A DNA stretch of 64,000 nt from Imbricaverruca yamaguchii (GCA_034440575.1 JAOTOL010001220.1:173501-237500), one strand, 5' to 3'. Shown: positions 22,416 to 35,919, counted from the first letter of the stretch. Notes: generated by a model from the sequence alone, not told the origin. Made by a program: numbers and translations.

Positions 22416-24129
22416 CGTCTTCGTGCAAGGTTTGAAATTATGTAGAGAGTAAAATGACCACCAATTTGTATTTTATGAACCTAGGAAATTGTGCAGTTTT
22501 ATTTTCCTCCCGAAGAGTGAGTTTTCCTAACAAATTAATTTAGGGAGTACAGAAGGGGAGGGATAGCGCGCACTTCAGCTGCACTTCAACTTCTAAGTAT
22601 GACACATTCGATGGGACCGCCCTCGCGTCCTTCGCCAGTTGCCCATTTATGGCGGTGAGCGCAACGATCTTAGTTCAAGGTTTGCTCAGGAGCTATTTCG
22701 TATTTCATATTCATATTTGCTTGCTTTTATCCGCATTCAGTTTTATGCTATCTTGCTTTTTCGTGCATTATTTTTGTCCCTTTAAAGTCTGTCCGTCTGA
22801 CTTATCCCTGCTGACTTTTCTCATTTTACTTTCTCCCGTTGCGTTTGATTCGCACCTCTTATCCGAACAACATACCGACAGGAGGCCCTGTACGCCAGCT
22901 GATCTCGCGAGTGAATCCGCCGGGCCTACAGCTGTCCTTCAGGACTGGCCTTCACGTTCAGACTGGCTGTGTGCCTTCTGTGTTCTGTGTTGGCCATGTT
23001 GGAGAGAGCAGCACTATATTGCTGATCGCTATAAACTGTATGCAGGGGTGTCGATTTTTTAAAAACATTTGGGGGGGGGCGAAGTGCGTACGCACGTACC
23101 CCCTAACCAAAAACTAATCGGATTTCGCACACTATATTTTCAGATCTCAGAAATTCTGAGTTTGTATTCGGCGATGTGTGTGTTTATGTTTATTCAGCTT
23201 ACTCACGAACAAGGAAAATCATCCAATAATTGGTGTAGTCACATAATTAAAAGAGCGGCACACAGTACATGTCAACATAACAACTCTGAGTAATCGCATG
23301 CGACTGCAGTTTCATATAGTGGGCTCGGATATATCGTCACCGTCACCGTCAGCGACTTCCCCTCACTCCACACACCAACAACCACACACCGGCTTAAATA
23401 AAAATCCTTCAGCGATTAGATTCAGGCTAAAACACACCGGCCTTAATGGATTATCGGAGCACAGCAGACCTGAACTGTGACGACAATCAGCACAAATATT
23501 TCCTTGGTGCCTAACATTAGGGAGGGGCGAAGCCAAAGTTGTGATTGGGCGAGTTTAGGGTCGGGGAGGATATTTTCATTCACACCTGTGACCTCAGAAT
23601 ATCACTTTGCAGTTTCTAGTGAATCTGGAGCACTTTACCACAGGACAATTCATTGTCGAATAACACCATTAAATGTCCAAATGGAAAACTGAAATCGGAA
23701 AGAAAGTTTTCCGATTTCAGGCATTCCGATTATTCAAGCAGGGTCGCTAAAACTCCAACAGTCGTGCACATGTACCTTGCGCACCCTGCACACTCGGCGC
23801 ATCCGTCACACTACGTGTGCTTCTCCAGTTTCTGCTAGGTCTCCAACATTTTGCTAATGCTGTCACATGATAGTCTTGTGCCATATTTGGCATGCGGATT
23901 TACTGGTATGGCGGTTCCCTTAGAAAATTGGATGAATTAAATTCCATGTACTAGTTTTCTTCTTCCCACATTTGCTCGTGGTTAAGAAATTATGATGCAC
24001 TGAGCTTTGATACACCTCATATCATATGTTAAATATGCTCAAAGATTGTCCACCGAGCCGAGACCCTAGCTAGGTGTTTGCTGTTTTACCCGTTGTGCTT
24101 TTATTCGTCTACGGATGTGTTTTAGAGCT
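22416..24129. other. no gene supported
   Basis: A plus-strand ORF at 22649-23062 (137 codons, ATG) is hydrophobic at its start but Ser/Trp/Cys-rich later and matches nothing I recognise. GCAGGGGTGTCGAT at 23043 resembles a transposon terminus. The rest is unassigned. Confidence 0.3.
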
Positions 24130-24700
24130 CCAGCCAATTTTTTAGGGGCCTGACATATATTTGAGACCCGGCTACTTTTTAAAGCTTTGTTGCCTTTTTT
24201 GTACAGCGGTGACATGCTTGAGGTATCGGTGCGTTTTCGAAGACCCCGATGTCTTTAGTTCGTGCCCGGTCTTTTTGTTCATTTTTAAGACTAATTCGCT
24301 TTTTGGGGTCCAGCCATATTTTAAGGCCCTGCCGTTTTTTGCGAAACTCTGGCTTTGGAGGGCCCGGCGCATTTTCGGCCTCCCGTGGTGCTCTCAGGGC
24401 TTCGCTACTTATTTGAGGCGTTTATTTATCGCACATTTGTGAAACCATAGCATAACCTTGGTTCCTTCGGTATAATTTCGGGGGTCACGGTGCAACATTT
24501 CATTCCCAGGTGCATAGTTCCGGGGGACTCGGAACAGTTTTCTGGGTTCGACGCAACTTTTCGTGACTTCTGAATTCATTTTTTAATGTCCTAGTCTCGG
24601 CCTGATTTCTCTGGCACCTGGCGCTACGGGTCTCGCCGCAATTTTTCAACCCCTGTGCGCTTTTTTTCTGGGCCGTACGCAATTGGGGGCTTTGAGTTAG
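24130..24700. repeat. degenerate about 30-bp repeat, locus 1
   Basis: A loose motif of the form GG(C/G)CCxGxxGCxTTTTT recurs roughly every 25-35 bp (for example TTTTAGGGGCCTGAC, TTTTAAGGCCCTGCC, GGAGGGCCCGGCGCATTTTC). The same style of repeat fills 58560-59290. It is too diverged for an exact period. The 70-codon minus ORF here is a by-product. Confidence 0.45.
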
Positions 24701-24709
24701 GTAACATGG

Positions 24710-25160
24710 CATAAAATAAATATATCAAAAATACAACATAACCTAACCCAACAACTAGCCTAACCTGGTTTTGGAGAGTAAAAACAAAATTGTGAAAAAT
24801 ACCAGGCGATTTATCTTATTTTCTTGAAATTTTACGAACGAAAAAACCTCAACCTAACCTAACAGGATTGTTGTGCTTTAAGGTGGTAACAAGACAAGCT
24901 TGTACCAACATTTGCCTCTGTAAAAGAAACAAATTGGCTAGGTTTGTTTATGTTAGGTTAGTTCGTGTGCTTTAAGTTGGATTTTTTTTGCGAAACTTCT
25001 CCCAAGTTAAAAAGAAAATGGAGCTTTTTTAAGCTGCTATGTTGTCTAGGTTAGGTTGGGTTAGGTTTTTAAAAAATACAGAAGAAAATGTACTGCTTTA
25101 CATTTTTCAAATGCATGTGTTGGTTTCCTTTTTCAAAATGGAGGTTAGGTTAGTGCTATG
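24710..25160. repeat. scattered TTAGG/CCTAA-type units
   Basis: Short runs such as CAACCTAACCTAACAGG (24850), TTATGTTAGGTTAG, CTAGGTTAGGTTGGGTTAGG (25048) and GGAGGTTAGGTTAG are spread over 450 bp of AT-rich DNA. It looks like old interstitial telomere-like sequence rather than a telomere. Confidence 0.6.
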
Positions 25161-26499
25161 TTCCATTTGTGTTTTTGTGGTTTTTTATTTGTTATCCTAT
25201 GTCACCTAATTCAAAGCCCATTTTGGTGATATTCTGCTCACCACCTGAAAAGTAGGCATTTGTACAGAAAATGTGAGGTCCATCATATTAGTCACATTCA
25301 TAAGCATTGCATTGAAATGATAAATTCCAAGAATTAATAAAACACCTTAAAACCCAAATTTACCAAAATGAGTGATCACAGCAAGTTCATCACACTTCCA
25401 AACATTGCATTTAAAAAAATCGAAGAAATCAGAAATTACCTTAAGCTGCAAATTTACCGAAGTGTGCCAACCCCTGACATAAATGCAACATTGGGTGCCC
25501 CAATCCTGGGCAGAGAAAGCAAAGAGCAGTAGAATACAAATATAAATAAATGCAAACTAAACCAACTCTTCTTGAAGACAAATATGGTAGTTATGTGGTA
25601 TTAACATAGAAACCCTGATCACAAATCAGAAAAAAATCATAGCCTAGACTTGTTGAAGCGTACCCTACCAACTTCTTCATATACAGTTCCTTTGGGAATT
25701 AAATATCAACAAATCGTTTTAAAACCACATTAAATATCAGCAAGTTGTTTGATGACCATATCAATCTGCATATATATATATATAACAAAAGGTATGAAGT
25801 ACAAAAAACGAATCAGATGACGTCACATGAGTTTGGCCACCGCGTTCAACACTGCGCGCAATTGCACCACAACTGTCTTACCTCTGCAATATGTATCGAT
25901 CGCAACCACAAACTGAACTTTAGACTCTGATTTATGAAGCTGAACATATTATCCTTGGATGCTACGAATTTGGATCTTCTGAAAAACGGCCATCTCATTT
26001 ATTTGGTGATGAGGTCTGACCTTGTATAACTACTCTTTTAAGCTACGGCTTAGTACCTGCCTGCTTGCTTTCTTTAAGAATATAAATTATAATAGTGTGC
26101 ATGCAGCTTCTTGCTCCCTTTTTCTTTCGTGGTATCAGCAGATACATTGGGTATTATTGGCTGTGATGCCCATATTATTATTTAATATTTGCACATTGTC
26201 ATTGTGCATACAGGTGGGTAGGTACCTACCTAGGTAAATGTGAAGCTTATGGTGTGATGGGTTGGCTCTGAAGATAAATATAGTCTGTATATCCTCTGTC
26301 TCAATGACTGATTGTTGTTGATGACCAGATTATGTGCATGTTTGACACTGACCAGAAATGAAGAATAGAATGAATCCAGTTGAAGTTCCATATGCATGTG
26401 CTTTTGCTAGTGGTCATGTGTGCAAGCATCATTATGGCAATGCAATTATTGTTTAGTGGCTTTGCTAATTTTTATACCATCTGGTTTAGAATGCATCAA
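25161..26499. other. AT-rich DNA, no gene seen
   Basis: Low-GC sequence with a short (AT)7 run near 25770. Only short ORFs without features. Confidence 0.4.
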
Positions 26500-27190
26500 C
26501 ATCACCTAATCTCAACATTTTATGATGTAAGCTATGATTGTGAAGTGGAAGGAAATCCAACTTCATTGTTTTTCCACACAATTTTCAATTTTGCAGTAAG
26601 AAGTGGATAGTCAATCCACTATCCAATCCAAATCTGTTCCATTTCATTACAGTGTGTTGGTTGGCATGAACTAAGTATTCTAAGTAGCATGGTGCTATTC
26701 ATTTTTTCTTTAGCTTTCTTATCAGCATAAATATAGCAGTGATTATTGGGGGGTCAAAATCAACTTTGATGGGCCAAGATCAACATTGGTAGGGTCATGG
26801 CCCCACAAAAGGATACAAATAGACGGCCCTGAATCCATCAGTATCTGCTAATCTCAGCATTTTATGATGCAAGTTGTACTTCCACAGTGGAGGGAAATCC
26901 AAATATTTTGTTGTTGTTTTTTTTGCACAATTTTCAATTTTGCAGCAAAAGGTGGAGAGTCAGTCCTTTTCTAAACCTAATCTGTTTCTTTGCAGTACAA
27001 AATACTCTGGTGAATATCAACTAAATATTCTATACAGCATGATGTTTTCTTTTTTCTTTTTTTTTCCTTTAGCTTTCTTATGAACATAAAAACAGCATGG
27101 CTTATTGGGGGCCCAAATCAACATTCGGGGGGCCAAGATCAACATTGGTGGGGCCATGGCCTCCACAAAAGGATACAAATCGACGCCCCT
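26500..27190. repeat. diverged tandem duplication, two units of about 345-360 bp
   Basis: Unit 1 (about 26500-26842) and unit 2 (about 26843-27190) share CTAATCTCA(A/G)CATTTTATGATG, GGAAATCCAA.., ACAATTTTCAATTTTGCAG and TTTAGCTTTCTTAT. Both end CAAGATCAACATTGGTxGGG followed by ACAAAAGGATACAAAT(C/A)GACG-CCCTGA. The shared end (minus strand TCAGGGGCGTCGATTTG) looks like a transposon terminus, so the two units may be two nested or adjacent insertions. Confidence 0.65.
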
Positions 27191-29300
27191 GACTGGATGC
27201 TGGAAGTTTTCAGACTTGAAACGCACTCTCATACGCTGCGCTTCCGATTATATCCACCAGTGAGAAGCTGTATTAGACATTTTCCGAATAATTCAATTTT
27301 GCTGACATTCACTATCAGTTGACAGTGAATATCAGGGTTCAAATCTGTTGCAGAGTGTTCAGCATCCAGGACCATGTTTTGCGATCAGTTACTTGCAGCC
27401 AGGTATGTACATTGGCGAATACCGGAGTAGCATAGAACCCTTATTAAGAGAGACTGAGGCGTGGAAGGTCCGAGTCGTTGGTAGGAACAAGGCAGGGAAC
27501 TCCAAGTCTCATCAGAGATGCCTAAATAATTTGACACTGCCGAAAGTTTCGGATAATAATGGTTCGTCGGCGACAGATAGTGAGACCCAAACATGGGTAC
27601 CACCACTAAGGGTTCATGTCATTTCTGGGAGTGTGCAGACGCTCAAACACCACTCGAAAGGCCCCGACTTGTCACCATATGCGGTACAAGATGTGACCGC
27701 AGCTAATTCAGCAGGTGCTACCATGATGCGCAATGAACTGTGGCGATGTTGAATCCCGACACCCATAGGTCTCCTGGGCCAGGGCCATGGATGCGCCACT
27801 GCCTTCTGTCGTAGAATAGTGAATTAAATATCTCTTTCATTCATTCACTTGGCTTGGCACAAACACCTGATATGGATAGCTTCATTTGGAGCATTTCTAA
27901 GCATCAACTATGCCGGTGTTTGCCATTTTCAGTTGGATTATTATCTTGGAATGAATTCACCTGGTCTATGAAACACGAAATATATCCTAATAATGCTGAA
28001 AAGATGACCATTCTTCCCAAGCCGACCTAGTCATCTGGCCCAAATCTTAGCAGTACCCTTCAGCTGACCGCACCTGGAGAACGAAACACATGAAACATAT
28101 TGGCAAAGTAAGGCTAATCGGAACGAGTGCTGTGTTTATTTAGGTAAAATTACCTAGCCCTGCCATACCTTCTACTAGTATTATCTGGCATCAATGTTCG
28201 TGCGCTTTATCACAGCTAATCACCTATGTCACGCTTATTCCACTGATTTTGGCCACTCAGCCAAGTATGATTGGGGCGCAGTTTTATAAACGTGAACTTG
28301 ATTTGTTGTATGGGTCAGGTCACCACGAAAATGCACCTAAATGATGATATTTTGCACAGAAAGTATCCCGATGCACCGAGCGAGCTGGGTCCTGCAGCTG
28401 ATGATGTCAATCGGAGCCAAAATACCAGCTGGTGTGGCGACTCAAGCCAATCCCTACAGGACACTGGAGGCCAACGCTGGACACCTAAGTACCATTGGCC
28501 CATTGGTTGGCGAGTAGCTAGCACTGTCAGTGGATTGACAGGCAAAAACGGTTACACAAAACAGCATTCACTCATTTCGATACGGTTGAGTTCGTACAAA
28601 CACTTGTTGTATGCAAAAAGGATGAGCACTGTCTCCAAAAATATCAGGATGGCGACAAACGCCATTTTTGACTGACTGACCTTTTTTCATGAACCTTCAA
28701 ATATGCACACCGGCTCGAGTAGAAGCATCTCTCCCTTCCCCTCCCCTCCGCCATTGCCAAGACTGATTGATCTTTTAGTGTTTCGGTAAACTTTGAAATA
28801 TGACATGCATCGGCTCAAGTAGAACCATCCCCTCTCCCCATCCGATCCTACGTCAGTGTTATGACTGATGTCTGCATGCCTCCGTTATCGCTACGCCTTC
28901 GTGCGGCGCTCTCGGTTTTTCGGAGCAAGCGAGACGCTACCTGGCCACGATTTTCCGTCGGTCACGTGAGTAGCACACGATACAAATTGTTGGCGCTGAC
29001 GGAGTTTCCTCACCCCCATGCGATTACGATTTGGAACGTGAGTACGGTGGGAGGTTTTCACCAGAGCCTATGTTTAATGATTCACAGGTTCGATAAACAT
29101 CTCGCATAACCGTTACCCTGTGACTCACCACACAGCACTGCCATCAGACCTGATGCGTGTGTGCCGGGATAGCAAGTCAGCTGGAGTTGGGCGATATTTG
29201 GCTGTATTGCACGCTCATGATGTACCCGGCCGCGGCGAGCAACATTTCTGTTTGAAGTTTTTTTTTTTCTCAGGGTTGACAAGATGGTGACCATAATGCA
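27191..29300. other. no gene supported
   Basis: ORFs of 134 codons at 27348-27752 and 28271-28675 (plus) have no domain, no biased codon use that I can see and no splice partners. The rest is unassigned unique-looking DNA. Confidence 0.3.
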
Positions 29301-30475
29301 TTGACACGCGCCCTGGAGGTCCTCTGAAAATTACGCGCACTAGAGGGGGGGGGGGGTCGGATTCCCATTAAGGCTAGAACAACGAAATTCGTAGGGTGGA
29401 TGGGCACGATAGTAAACTCTATTGTGTGCAAATTTCATGACCTTAGGCCACTATCTGAAAGGTCAAATGAGGTCAAAATAGCAAAATCTTATGGTTTTCC
29501 GTGGCTTGGCTTGTCATTGGTATGGATCGCTGTGATTGTGTTTAAATGTTCCAAAATTGGCATCAATGATGTTTTGGACATTACTAGTGATGTAATGCAT
29601 TTGCCAGATCCGCCATTTGACCTCAGGTCACCCATATAGGAACACTTTATCAGGTCATTACCTGCTCCAGTTACCGGAACCGGGCTGCCCACCTGACTGC
29701 TCCGTTGGGCGGCTCGGCACAATCGGCTTCGCAAAGAAAGGAGTGAAATACATGAATAAAGTATAGAAACACTTAAGCACACAATGACAAACAGTAGGAT
29801 GTGTAGGGAGTAACATGCAAAGTGACGTCAATCGCATGACAGTCATTTCCATTTATGACAACATTCCAGTTGACCATGCTTGGTTCCATTAGCCTGCCAT
29901 GATGACCTCGGCGACCTAACATGACTTTTAAATGATATAGCATAACAATATGCATCAAACAAGCCGCTTGTGTTGTCAAGAACACTTCCCTTTTGCCAAT
30001 ATACGGGAAGCGCATCAGCGCAGATTTTTGTGGTATGCAGCTGCGAATTTTTAAAAACAATTTAACGGACCATAACTAAAAGACTTTTCAGCCGATTTTA
30101 ATTTGTCTTGATTTAAACAATGCGCCGGTCGTTTCTAAGCAGGTACGGAAAAAATGTCGCATTTCGGCCTGTACAATATGGAGTTGTGAACGAAAAATCG
30201 GAGGGGTGGACGGATTTCGCCATCTACCCCTCCAGGGCGTGTGTTAACCTGTCATTAACTTGACCTGACTTGACCTCGGTGACCTGACATGACTTTGGAA
30301 CAATGTAGCATAACAATATACATCAAACAAGTCGCTAGTGTTGCCAAGAACACTTCCTTTTTGCCGATATGCGGGAAGCGCATCAGCGCCGATATTTGTG
30401 GTCTGGCGCTGATAAAAGTTTTTGAGTTGACCGATCCCTAACTCGAAAAATGTTTGGTCGATTTTCCATCCAACA
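29301..30475 (-). mobile_element. TTAA-bordered modular repeat (family 1), A-A'-B copy, minus strand
   Basis: On the minus strand it reads a truncated A module (30475 to 30248), the border TTAACACACGCCCTGGAGG (TTAA 30244-30247), the A' module (to about 29880) and the B module. The last ends at the border whose outer edge is TTGACACGCG (29301-29304, TTGA for TTAA). Module order and internal differences (A has TCAGGTCACCGAGGTCAAG, A' has TTAGGTCGCCGAGGTCA) match the plus copy at 42366-43662. A G-run near 29345 is conserved. No intact ORF. Confidence 0.75.
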
Positions 30476-30954
30476 GTGTTCGTCACTGAGTGACTTTTAC
30501 CGGTTAATGCACTACTGGCACGGCAAAACACCAATGCTTTGTCAGCATTTCGCTAACCCCGGCTGTTTTTATGCACCAATGTCAAAACTCCTGCATTACC
30601 GCCGCCTTTCACTATCCAAAGCGAGTCTTGGCTCGGGAGTTGGCGCCTTGAGTGCACTCGGTCATCATCGCCGCTTATGTGAGTGGCTTCAAGGTCATTT
30701 CATCCAACGGGAGTTCCATCATAGGTGGTGATCCAACACTTTCTTATTCGCGGTGTATCACAATGCGGCGAACATGTAGTTGATGCTGCTGACGCGGTCA
30801 GATGCGGTTGACACTGCTGGTGTCAAACCTCATGATTTCGTAGCCAATCAAGACCACTCCCACTTAATAGGAAGGTTAGAGAGCGGTTCGCGTCTTAATA
30901 AAAAGGAGAATTGTAGATACGCGACATGTAGAGACCACGAGATGTGCTGGAAGC
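30476..30954. other. spacer, no gene seen
   Basis: About 480 bases between family 1 and family 3 copies. A 93-codon plus ORF has no recognisable features. Confidence 0.35.
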
Positions 30955-31440
30955 AGGTTAAGCTGCATTTCGGAGCATGACATAGTATACTTCTCACCCA
31001 CCCATGCATGAGTATATTTTACCCATTGCTTGCATTCGCGTATGACACGCATGCCCCTACTGTCTGCGAAACACAGCATAATTTGAAATCGGAGACAGAT
31101 TTGGCCAGGCATAACTGCTGCAATCAATGGAAAACCAATACCGGAAGACCTCAGAAGCTTGAAAATCAATGCTGCTCCACGTGGCCGTGCCAGCTCAAAG
31201 ACTCAATGCAAGCGCCAGCACCACCTGAATTGAAGCCCAGCAGAAGCTTATAGGTTCTTATTAAGAGCAAAGTCCATAGTTAGCTGGATCGCAGAGATCT
31301 CTCGGCAGAATGGTTGTTGAGTCATCCCCAAATTACTCTCCTCGAACAAGGAAACGACCAAAATCCGACGACAGTATCAACACAGAAGTGAGCAATGAGG
31401 CAGGGTTCTTGAGCTACTTCGTGATAAGAATGGACATATG
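30955..31440 (+). repeat. dispersed repeat family 3, plus copy (about 485 bp)
   Basis: It matches the reverse complement of 63530-64000 closely and collinearly. Landmarks are CTCACCCACCCATGCATGAG, GGAAGACCTC, GAAAATCAATGCTGCTCCAC, GCGCCAGCACCACCTGAATT, GCAGAGATC(T/A)CTCGGCAGAA and CCGACGACA. By eye identity is above 80%. No clear ORF. Confidence 0.85.
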
Positions 31441-31533
31441 ATGCAAGTTGATTGAAGTGATGCGTGCTGATGACTGTTATTTCAGAACATTTGATTGGAA
31501 AAAGCAGATGAAAAAGCAGAAGCAAAAGCAGAA

Positions 31534-31829
<296 letters not shown>

Positions 31830-31993
31830 AGCGTGCATCACCCAGCGTTCGCGAGGCAGACAGCAGCACACCACTTAGTCGTGTCCATTCGGGCCCTCCA
31901 CACGGTTATTTCACTTGTCATCTTCCGACTCCGTGCGCCCTTGACTTTAGCAGCACGCGCCAGGTGTTCCAGTGCACGTGATAGGCGCATGAT
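31830..31993. other. spacer between arrays
   Basis: About 160 bases, GC-moderate, no feature. Confidence 0.4.
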
Positions 31994-32205
31994 ATCTGCC
32001 TACCACCAGGGCGGCTCACCACGTGTTGGAGCATGGCATCTGCCTACCACCAGGGCGAATCACCACGTGTTGGAGCATGTCATCTGCCTACCACCAGGGC
32101 GGCTCACCACGTGTTGGAGCATGTCATCTGCCTACCACCAGGGCGAATCACCACGTGTTGGAGCATGGCATCTGTCTTCCACCAGGGCGGCTCACAGCTT
32201 GTCTC
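31994..32205. repeat. 44-bp minisatellite, 4.8 copies
   Basis: Units start at 31994, 32038, 32082, 32126 and 32170 (ATCTGCCTACCACCAGGGCG, then GCTC or AATC, then ACCACGTGTTGGAGCATG). GGCTC and GAATC variants alternate, pointing to an 88-bp higher-order unit. ORFs here are by-products. Confidence 0.95.
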
Positions 32206-33656
32206 TTCCTTGACAAAGCCAATATACTATATCAAGTTGGGGTCTGATTCAGGCAGGAGAGGCGAGCTCCAGAGCGTTGTCTAGCATGCCAAATGGTTGT
32301 CCAAATAAACTATCTGTGCTACCAAATGTACCGCCAATGGTAAGGAACATGATCAGAAGTTGTGTCGTCAAATGTTCAAGAAATGTAAGGCTATTTCATG
32401 GACGTTCTCCAAAAGTATTCCAGAAGGAATAAGTTGGACCAGTTCATATTCGGACCCAGGATTCTTCACCTGTCCGTACTTTTTGTGGGCGCTTGTCTCT
32501 GAACGGTGGACATGCACACGGGCCACCGGCAATGCGTCGTGGATAGTCGTCGCGCGACATTGCGCGGAAGACGGCTGAATCCAGTAACAGTACAAGTAAA
32601 TGTCGACGATAAAAAGCGCAGCGAAGTTCTGTTCCGCATATACGCAATGCAACGCTATTTCCATGATATCACTGATGGCAACTCCATTTAGATCGTTACT
32701 TTATGTCATGTGGAAACAACTGTTAGCTATGTTTGGCATTTTACAAATCGTATTTATAACATGGAACCAAATGGGACCGTGTCTACTTATGACCGCACGT
32801 CCCAGACCAAGCAATTTGGAGCAGAAAGAATAGATAATGCTCTACTTCCCTGAAAATATATAATGCCACAAACAAAAGCTGCTAAATTCCGAACAAATGT
32901 TGAAATTCACGGTCGAACGCATTCGCGCATCCACTGCTCCAAATACATACCGCGGCCAACCACTCACACGTCGCTGCGAGGCACACAGCAGTCTTTCCCT
33001 TCACACTCACCAACTACACTGTAATACTCACCCCTCCCTCTGCGAACTTTTACTCATTCCCTCACTTATACTGGCCTCACGTATATAAGCAAACAAAAAC
33101 AACAAAATATCAACAGAAAACAATGGAGAGCAGCATGCAAAACTGAAATAATTCCTCGGACCTGCGTTGTGTACGACGAATTTCTGTCCCTGTATTCCTC
33201 GCCCTTCAGTACATCTCTGGCTTATGGCAGGCACCACCTAGTTATGAAGTAAATATGCTGCAGCAGTTGTCTGCCGTTTGCTCCTGCACCTCCTTGGTAA
33301 CCATGATCCTTTCGTGACCTGTCTCGTCATATTGCTCCTACCCGTAGCACGTCTCAAAGCGTGCGGCACTTGACAGGAAAATGTCAACGTTGGTCCAATT
33401 AAAATATGCTGACTTACAGGAAATATAAGGCTCACATTCGTACAGAAAATACTTCAGTATTTCCAACGAAACCAATTTTGTCACATTTTGGTACTATTTA
33501 AGTACATAAATTCCGTGTGGAAAACACGTGAGTATGGCTGGACTGCTTACGTAACGACCCAACTGGCCAGTTCATGTTTCGTCCCCGGCAGCAAAACGAT
33601 ATTGGAGGCTCGCGGATGTACCCACCTCGGTGGCCCAGCATCACCCAACCATGACG
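32206..33656. other. no gene seen
   Basis: Unique-looking DNA. Short ORFs overlap on both strands without domains. Confidence 0.4.
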
Positions 33657-34620
33657 GAGAACCGACCAACGTCGGCCAGCCACGGCGGAGAACCGACCAA
33701 CGTCGGTCAGCCACGGCGGAGAACCGACCAACGTCGGCCAGCCACGGCGGAGTACCGACCAACGTCACTCAGCCACGGCGGAGTACCGACCAACGTCACT
33801 CAGCCACGGCGGAGAACCGACCAACATCGGCCAGCCACGGCGGAGTACCGACCAACGTCACTCAGCCACGGCGGAGTACCGACCAACGTCACTCAGCCAC
33901 GGCGGAGTACCGACCAACGACACCGACCAACGTCATCAGCCACGGCGGAGTACCGACCAACGTCACTACAGGGTACCGACCAACATCGCCAGCCACGGCG
34001 GAGTACAGACCAACGTCACTCAGCCACGGCGGTGTACCGACCAACGTCGGCACTCAGCCACGGCGGAGTACCGACCAACGTCACTCAGCCACGGCGGAGA
34101 ACCGACCAACATCGGCCAGCCACGGCGGAGTACCGACCAACGTCACTCAGCCAAGGCGGTGTACCGACCAACGTCACTCAACCACGGCGGAGTACCGACC
34201 AGCACGGGGAGTACCGACCAACGCCACTCAGCCACGGCGGAGTACCGACCAACGTCACTCAGCCACGGCGGAGTACCGACCAACGTCACTCAGCCACGGC
34301 GGAGTACCGACCAACGCCACTCAGCCACGGCGGAGTACCGACCAACGCCACTCAGCCACGGCGGAGTACCGACCAACGTCGCCCAGCCACGGCGGAGAAC
34401 CGACCAACATCGGCCAGCCACGGCGGAGTACCGACCAACGTCACTCAGCCACGGCGGAATACCGACCAACGTCACTCAGCCACGGCGGAGTACCGACCAA
34501 CGTCACTCAGCCACGGCGGTGTACAGACCAACGTCACTCAGCCACGGGGATGTACCGACCAACGTCGGCCAGCCACGGCGGAATACAGACCAACGCCACT
34601 CAGCCACGGTGGAGTACCAA
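33657..34620. repeat. 31-bp minisatellite, about 31 copies
   Basis: The unit is GAGTACCGACCAACGTCACT plus CAGCCACGGCG. Variants are GAGAACC...CGTCGGCCAG. The spacing is 31 bp, with a few indels near 33920, 33965 and 34200. As 31 is 1 modulo 3, all three plus frames give the same peptide with 31-residue period (HGGVPTNVTQPRRSTDQRHS and so on), so a 330-codon ORF from ATG 33651 to 34643 is open and also a 399-codon near-cognate ORF. Translation is not supported. Confidence 0.95.
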
Positions 34621-35694
34621 CCTCGGTGGACACCGTACCGTAGACGTAGAGGCTTGGAATGTGGGCGGCCGTCACTACCGCTCGTGAGCTGTCTAGGTAA
34701 CAAAAAACTGGGGACCGGTACGCTGTCTGCACGCCACTGAACTGCTAGTGAACATCCGAGGACCGGTCGGCTGGCTGCACGCCGTTTAGTGTGGAGCGAA
34801 AATGCGGCAGGCCCCACGGCTTGTTTAGGGCTGGCGGTCAGTCGCTCGTTGTGACCGGGGCAGCGATGTGAATGACGTCATTTTCCCGAATAACATCGTG
34901 GCCTGCACGATTGGGGTGCATGGGTGGGGGGTCGGGTGCAGTAAAAATAGTAAGCATTGTTGTTGTTTCTCCAGACCGCCCTTGGTATTGGATGACCAGT
35001 GGCATGAATTGTGTGCGCCACACTTGCATTATACCCTGGTGGGAATTGTTAATCCTGCTCAGTGAGCCCTCAGGACAGAGACGTTAAAACGATATCCATG
35101 CTGAGTAGGTAAAGCTGCCTAACGTGATATTTAGTCTTTTTCACGCAGCGTCATGCTTCGTATGACAACTATGCTCCTCAGCTTCAGCTTGCGGATCAAA
35201 TTCCCGAAAAACTGCGGTTCCTTTGTGTTCTTCGCACATATGCCGACGTGCAATGTAGAGGACGTTGATCTTCTGAAAGCTGTGTTGCTTCATTACTTCT
35301 CATGCGTAGAGTATAATTACAGAATACATCTGATGTCAATGCCAATCATTGGGAACGCAAATCGCATGATGAGACCTCTGCAGACGATCAGTGGCCAGCA
35401 ATCACATAGCTGATCACCTTAGCCATACTACGAACAGTATACTACCACATATAGATCACACTACGGCAGACGTTGTGCAGTCAACATTGATTACTTTAAC
35501 GGTTGTCAAAGTGGAACAATAGATGTTCAATTCTTTGGATAGTGCTGAAGCCTTTACGAATTACTTCATGACCCTCTCATCTGGTTCTAACTATTCATAT
35601 CCTGCTGTGCAAAATATTATTGATATTACCATTAGTCAACTTGTTCATTTTGAACGGCTGAATATTTCGGGTACCCATGGTCTGAGGGGTATCT

Positions 35695-35696
<2 letters not shown>
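34621..35696. other. no gene seen
   Basis: Mixed-composition DNA right of the 31-bp array. No recognisable ORF or splice signal. Confidence 0.4.

Positions 35697-35743
<47 letters not shown>
35697..35743. repeat. (TA)n microsatellite
   Basis: About 47 bp of TA dinucleotides. Confidence 0.95.
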
Positions 35744-35746
<3 letters not shown>

Positions 35747-35919
35747 TTGCACAAAAGATAGCACAGCTTATGATAGATGGGATAATTCGCCTATGAGGCT
35801 CCCTGGCTACCGATCAGCCGACCACGTTTCCGGCACCCATACGCATGCCTCCTACGAAATACAAATGCTCCTGGAATGCACATACTCTGCTTAGAGCATG
35901 TAGTTTCCGGCAGAGGCTA

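Noticed and set aside
22649..23062. 137-codon plus ORF as a membrane protein
   Set aside because: Only the first part is hydrophobic; no conserved pattern, promoter or splice site, and it ends in a likely transposon terminus.
21474..25160. Real telomere
   Set aside because: TTAGG units are few, degenerate and scattered in both orientations inside ordinary sequence.
33488..34687. 399-codon plus ORF as a gene
   Set aside because: It begins at a TTG and consists almost entirely of a 31-bp minisatellite read through three frames.
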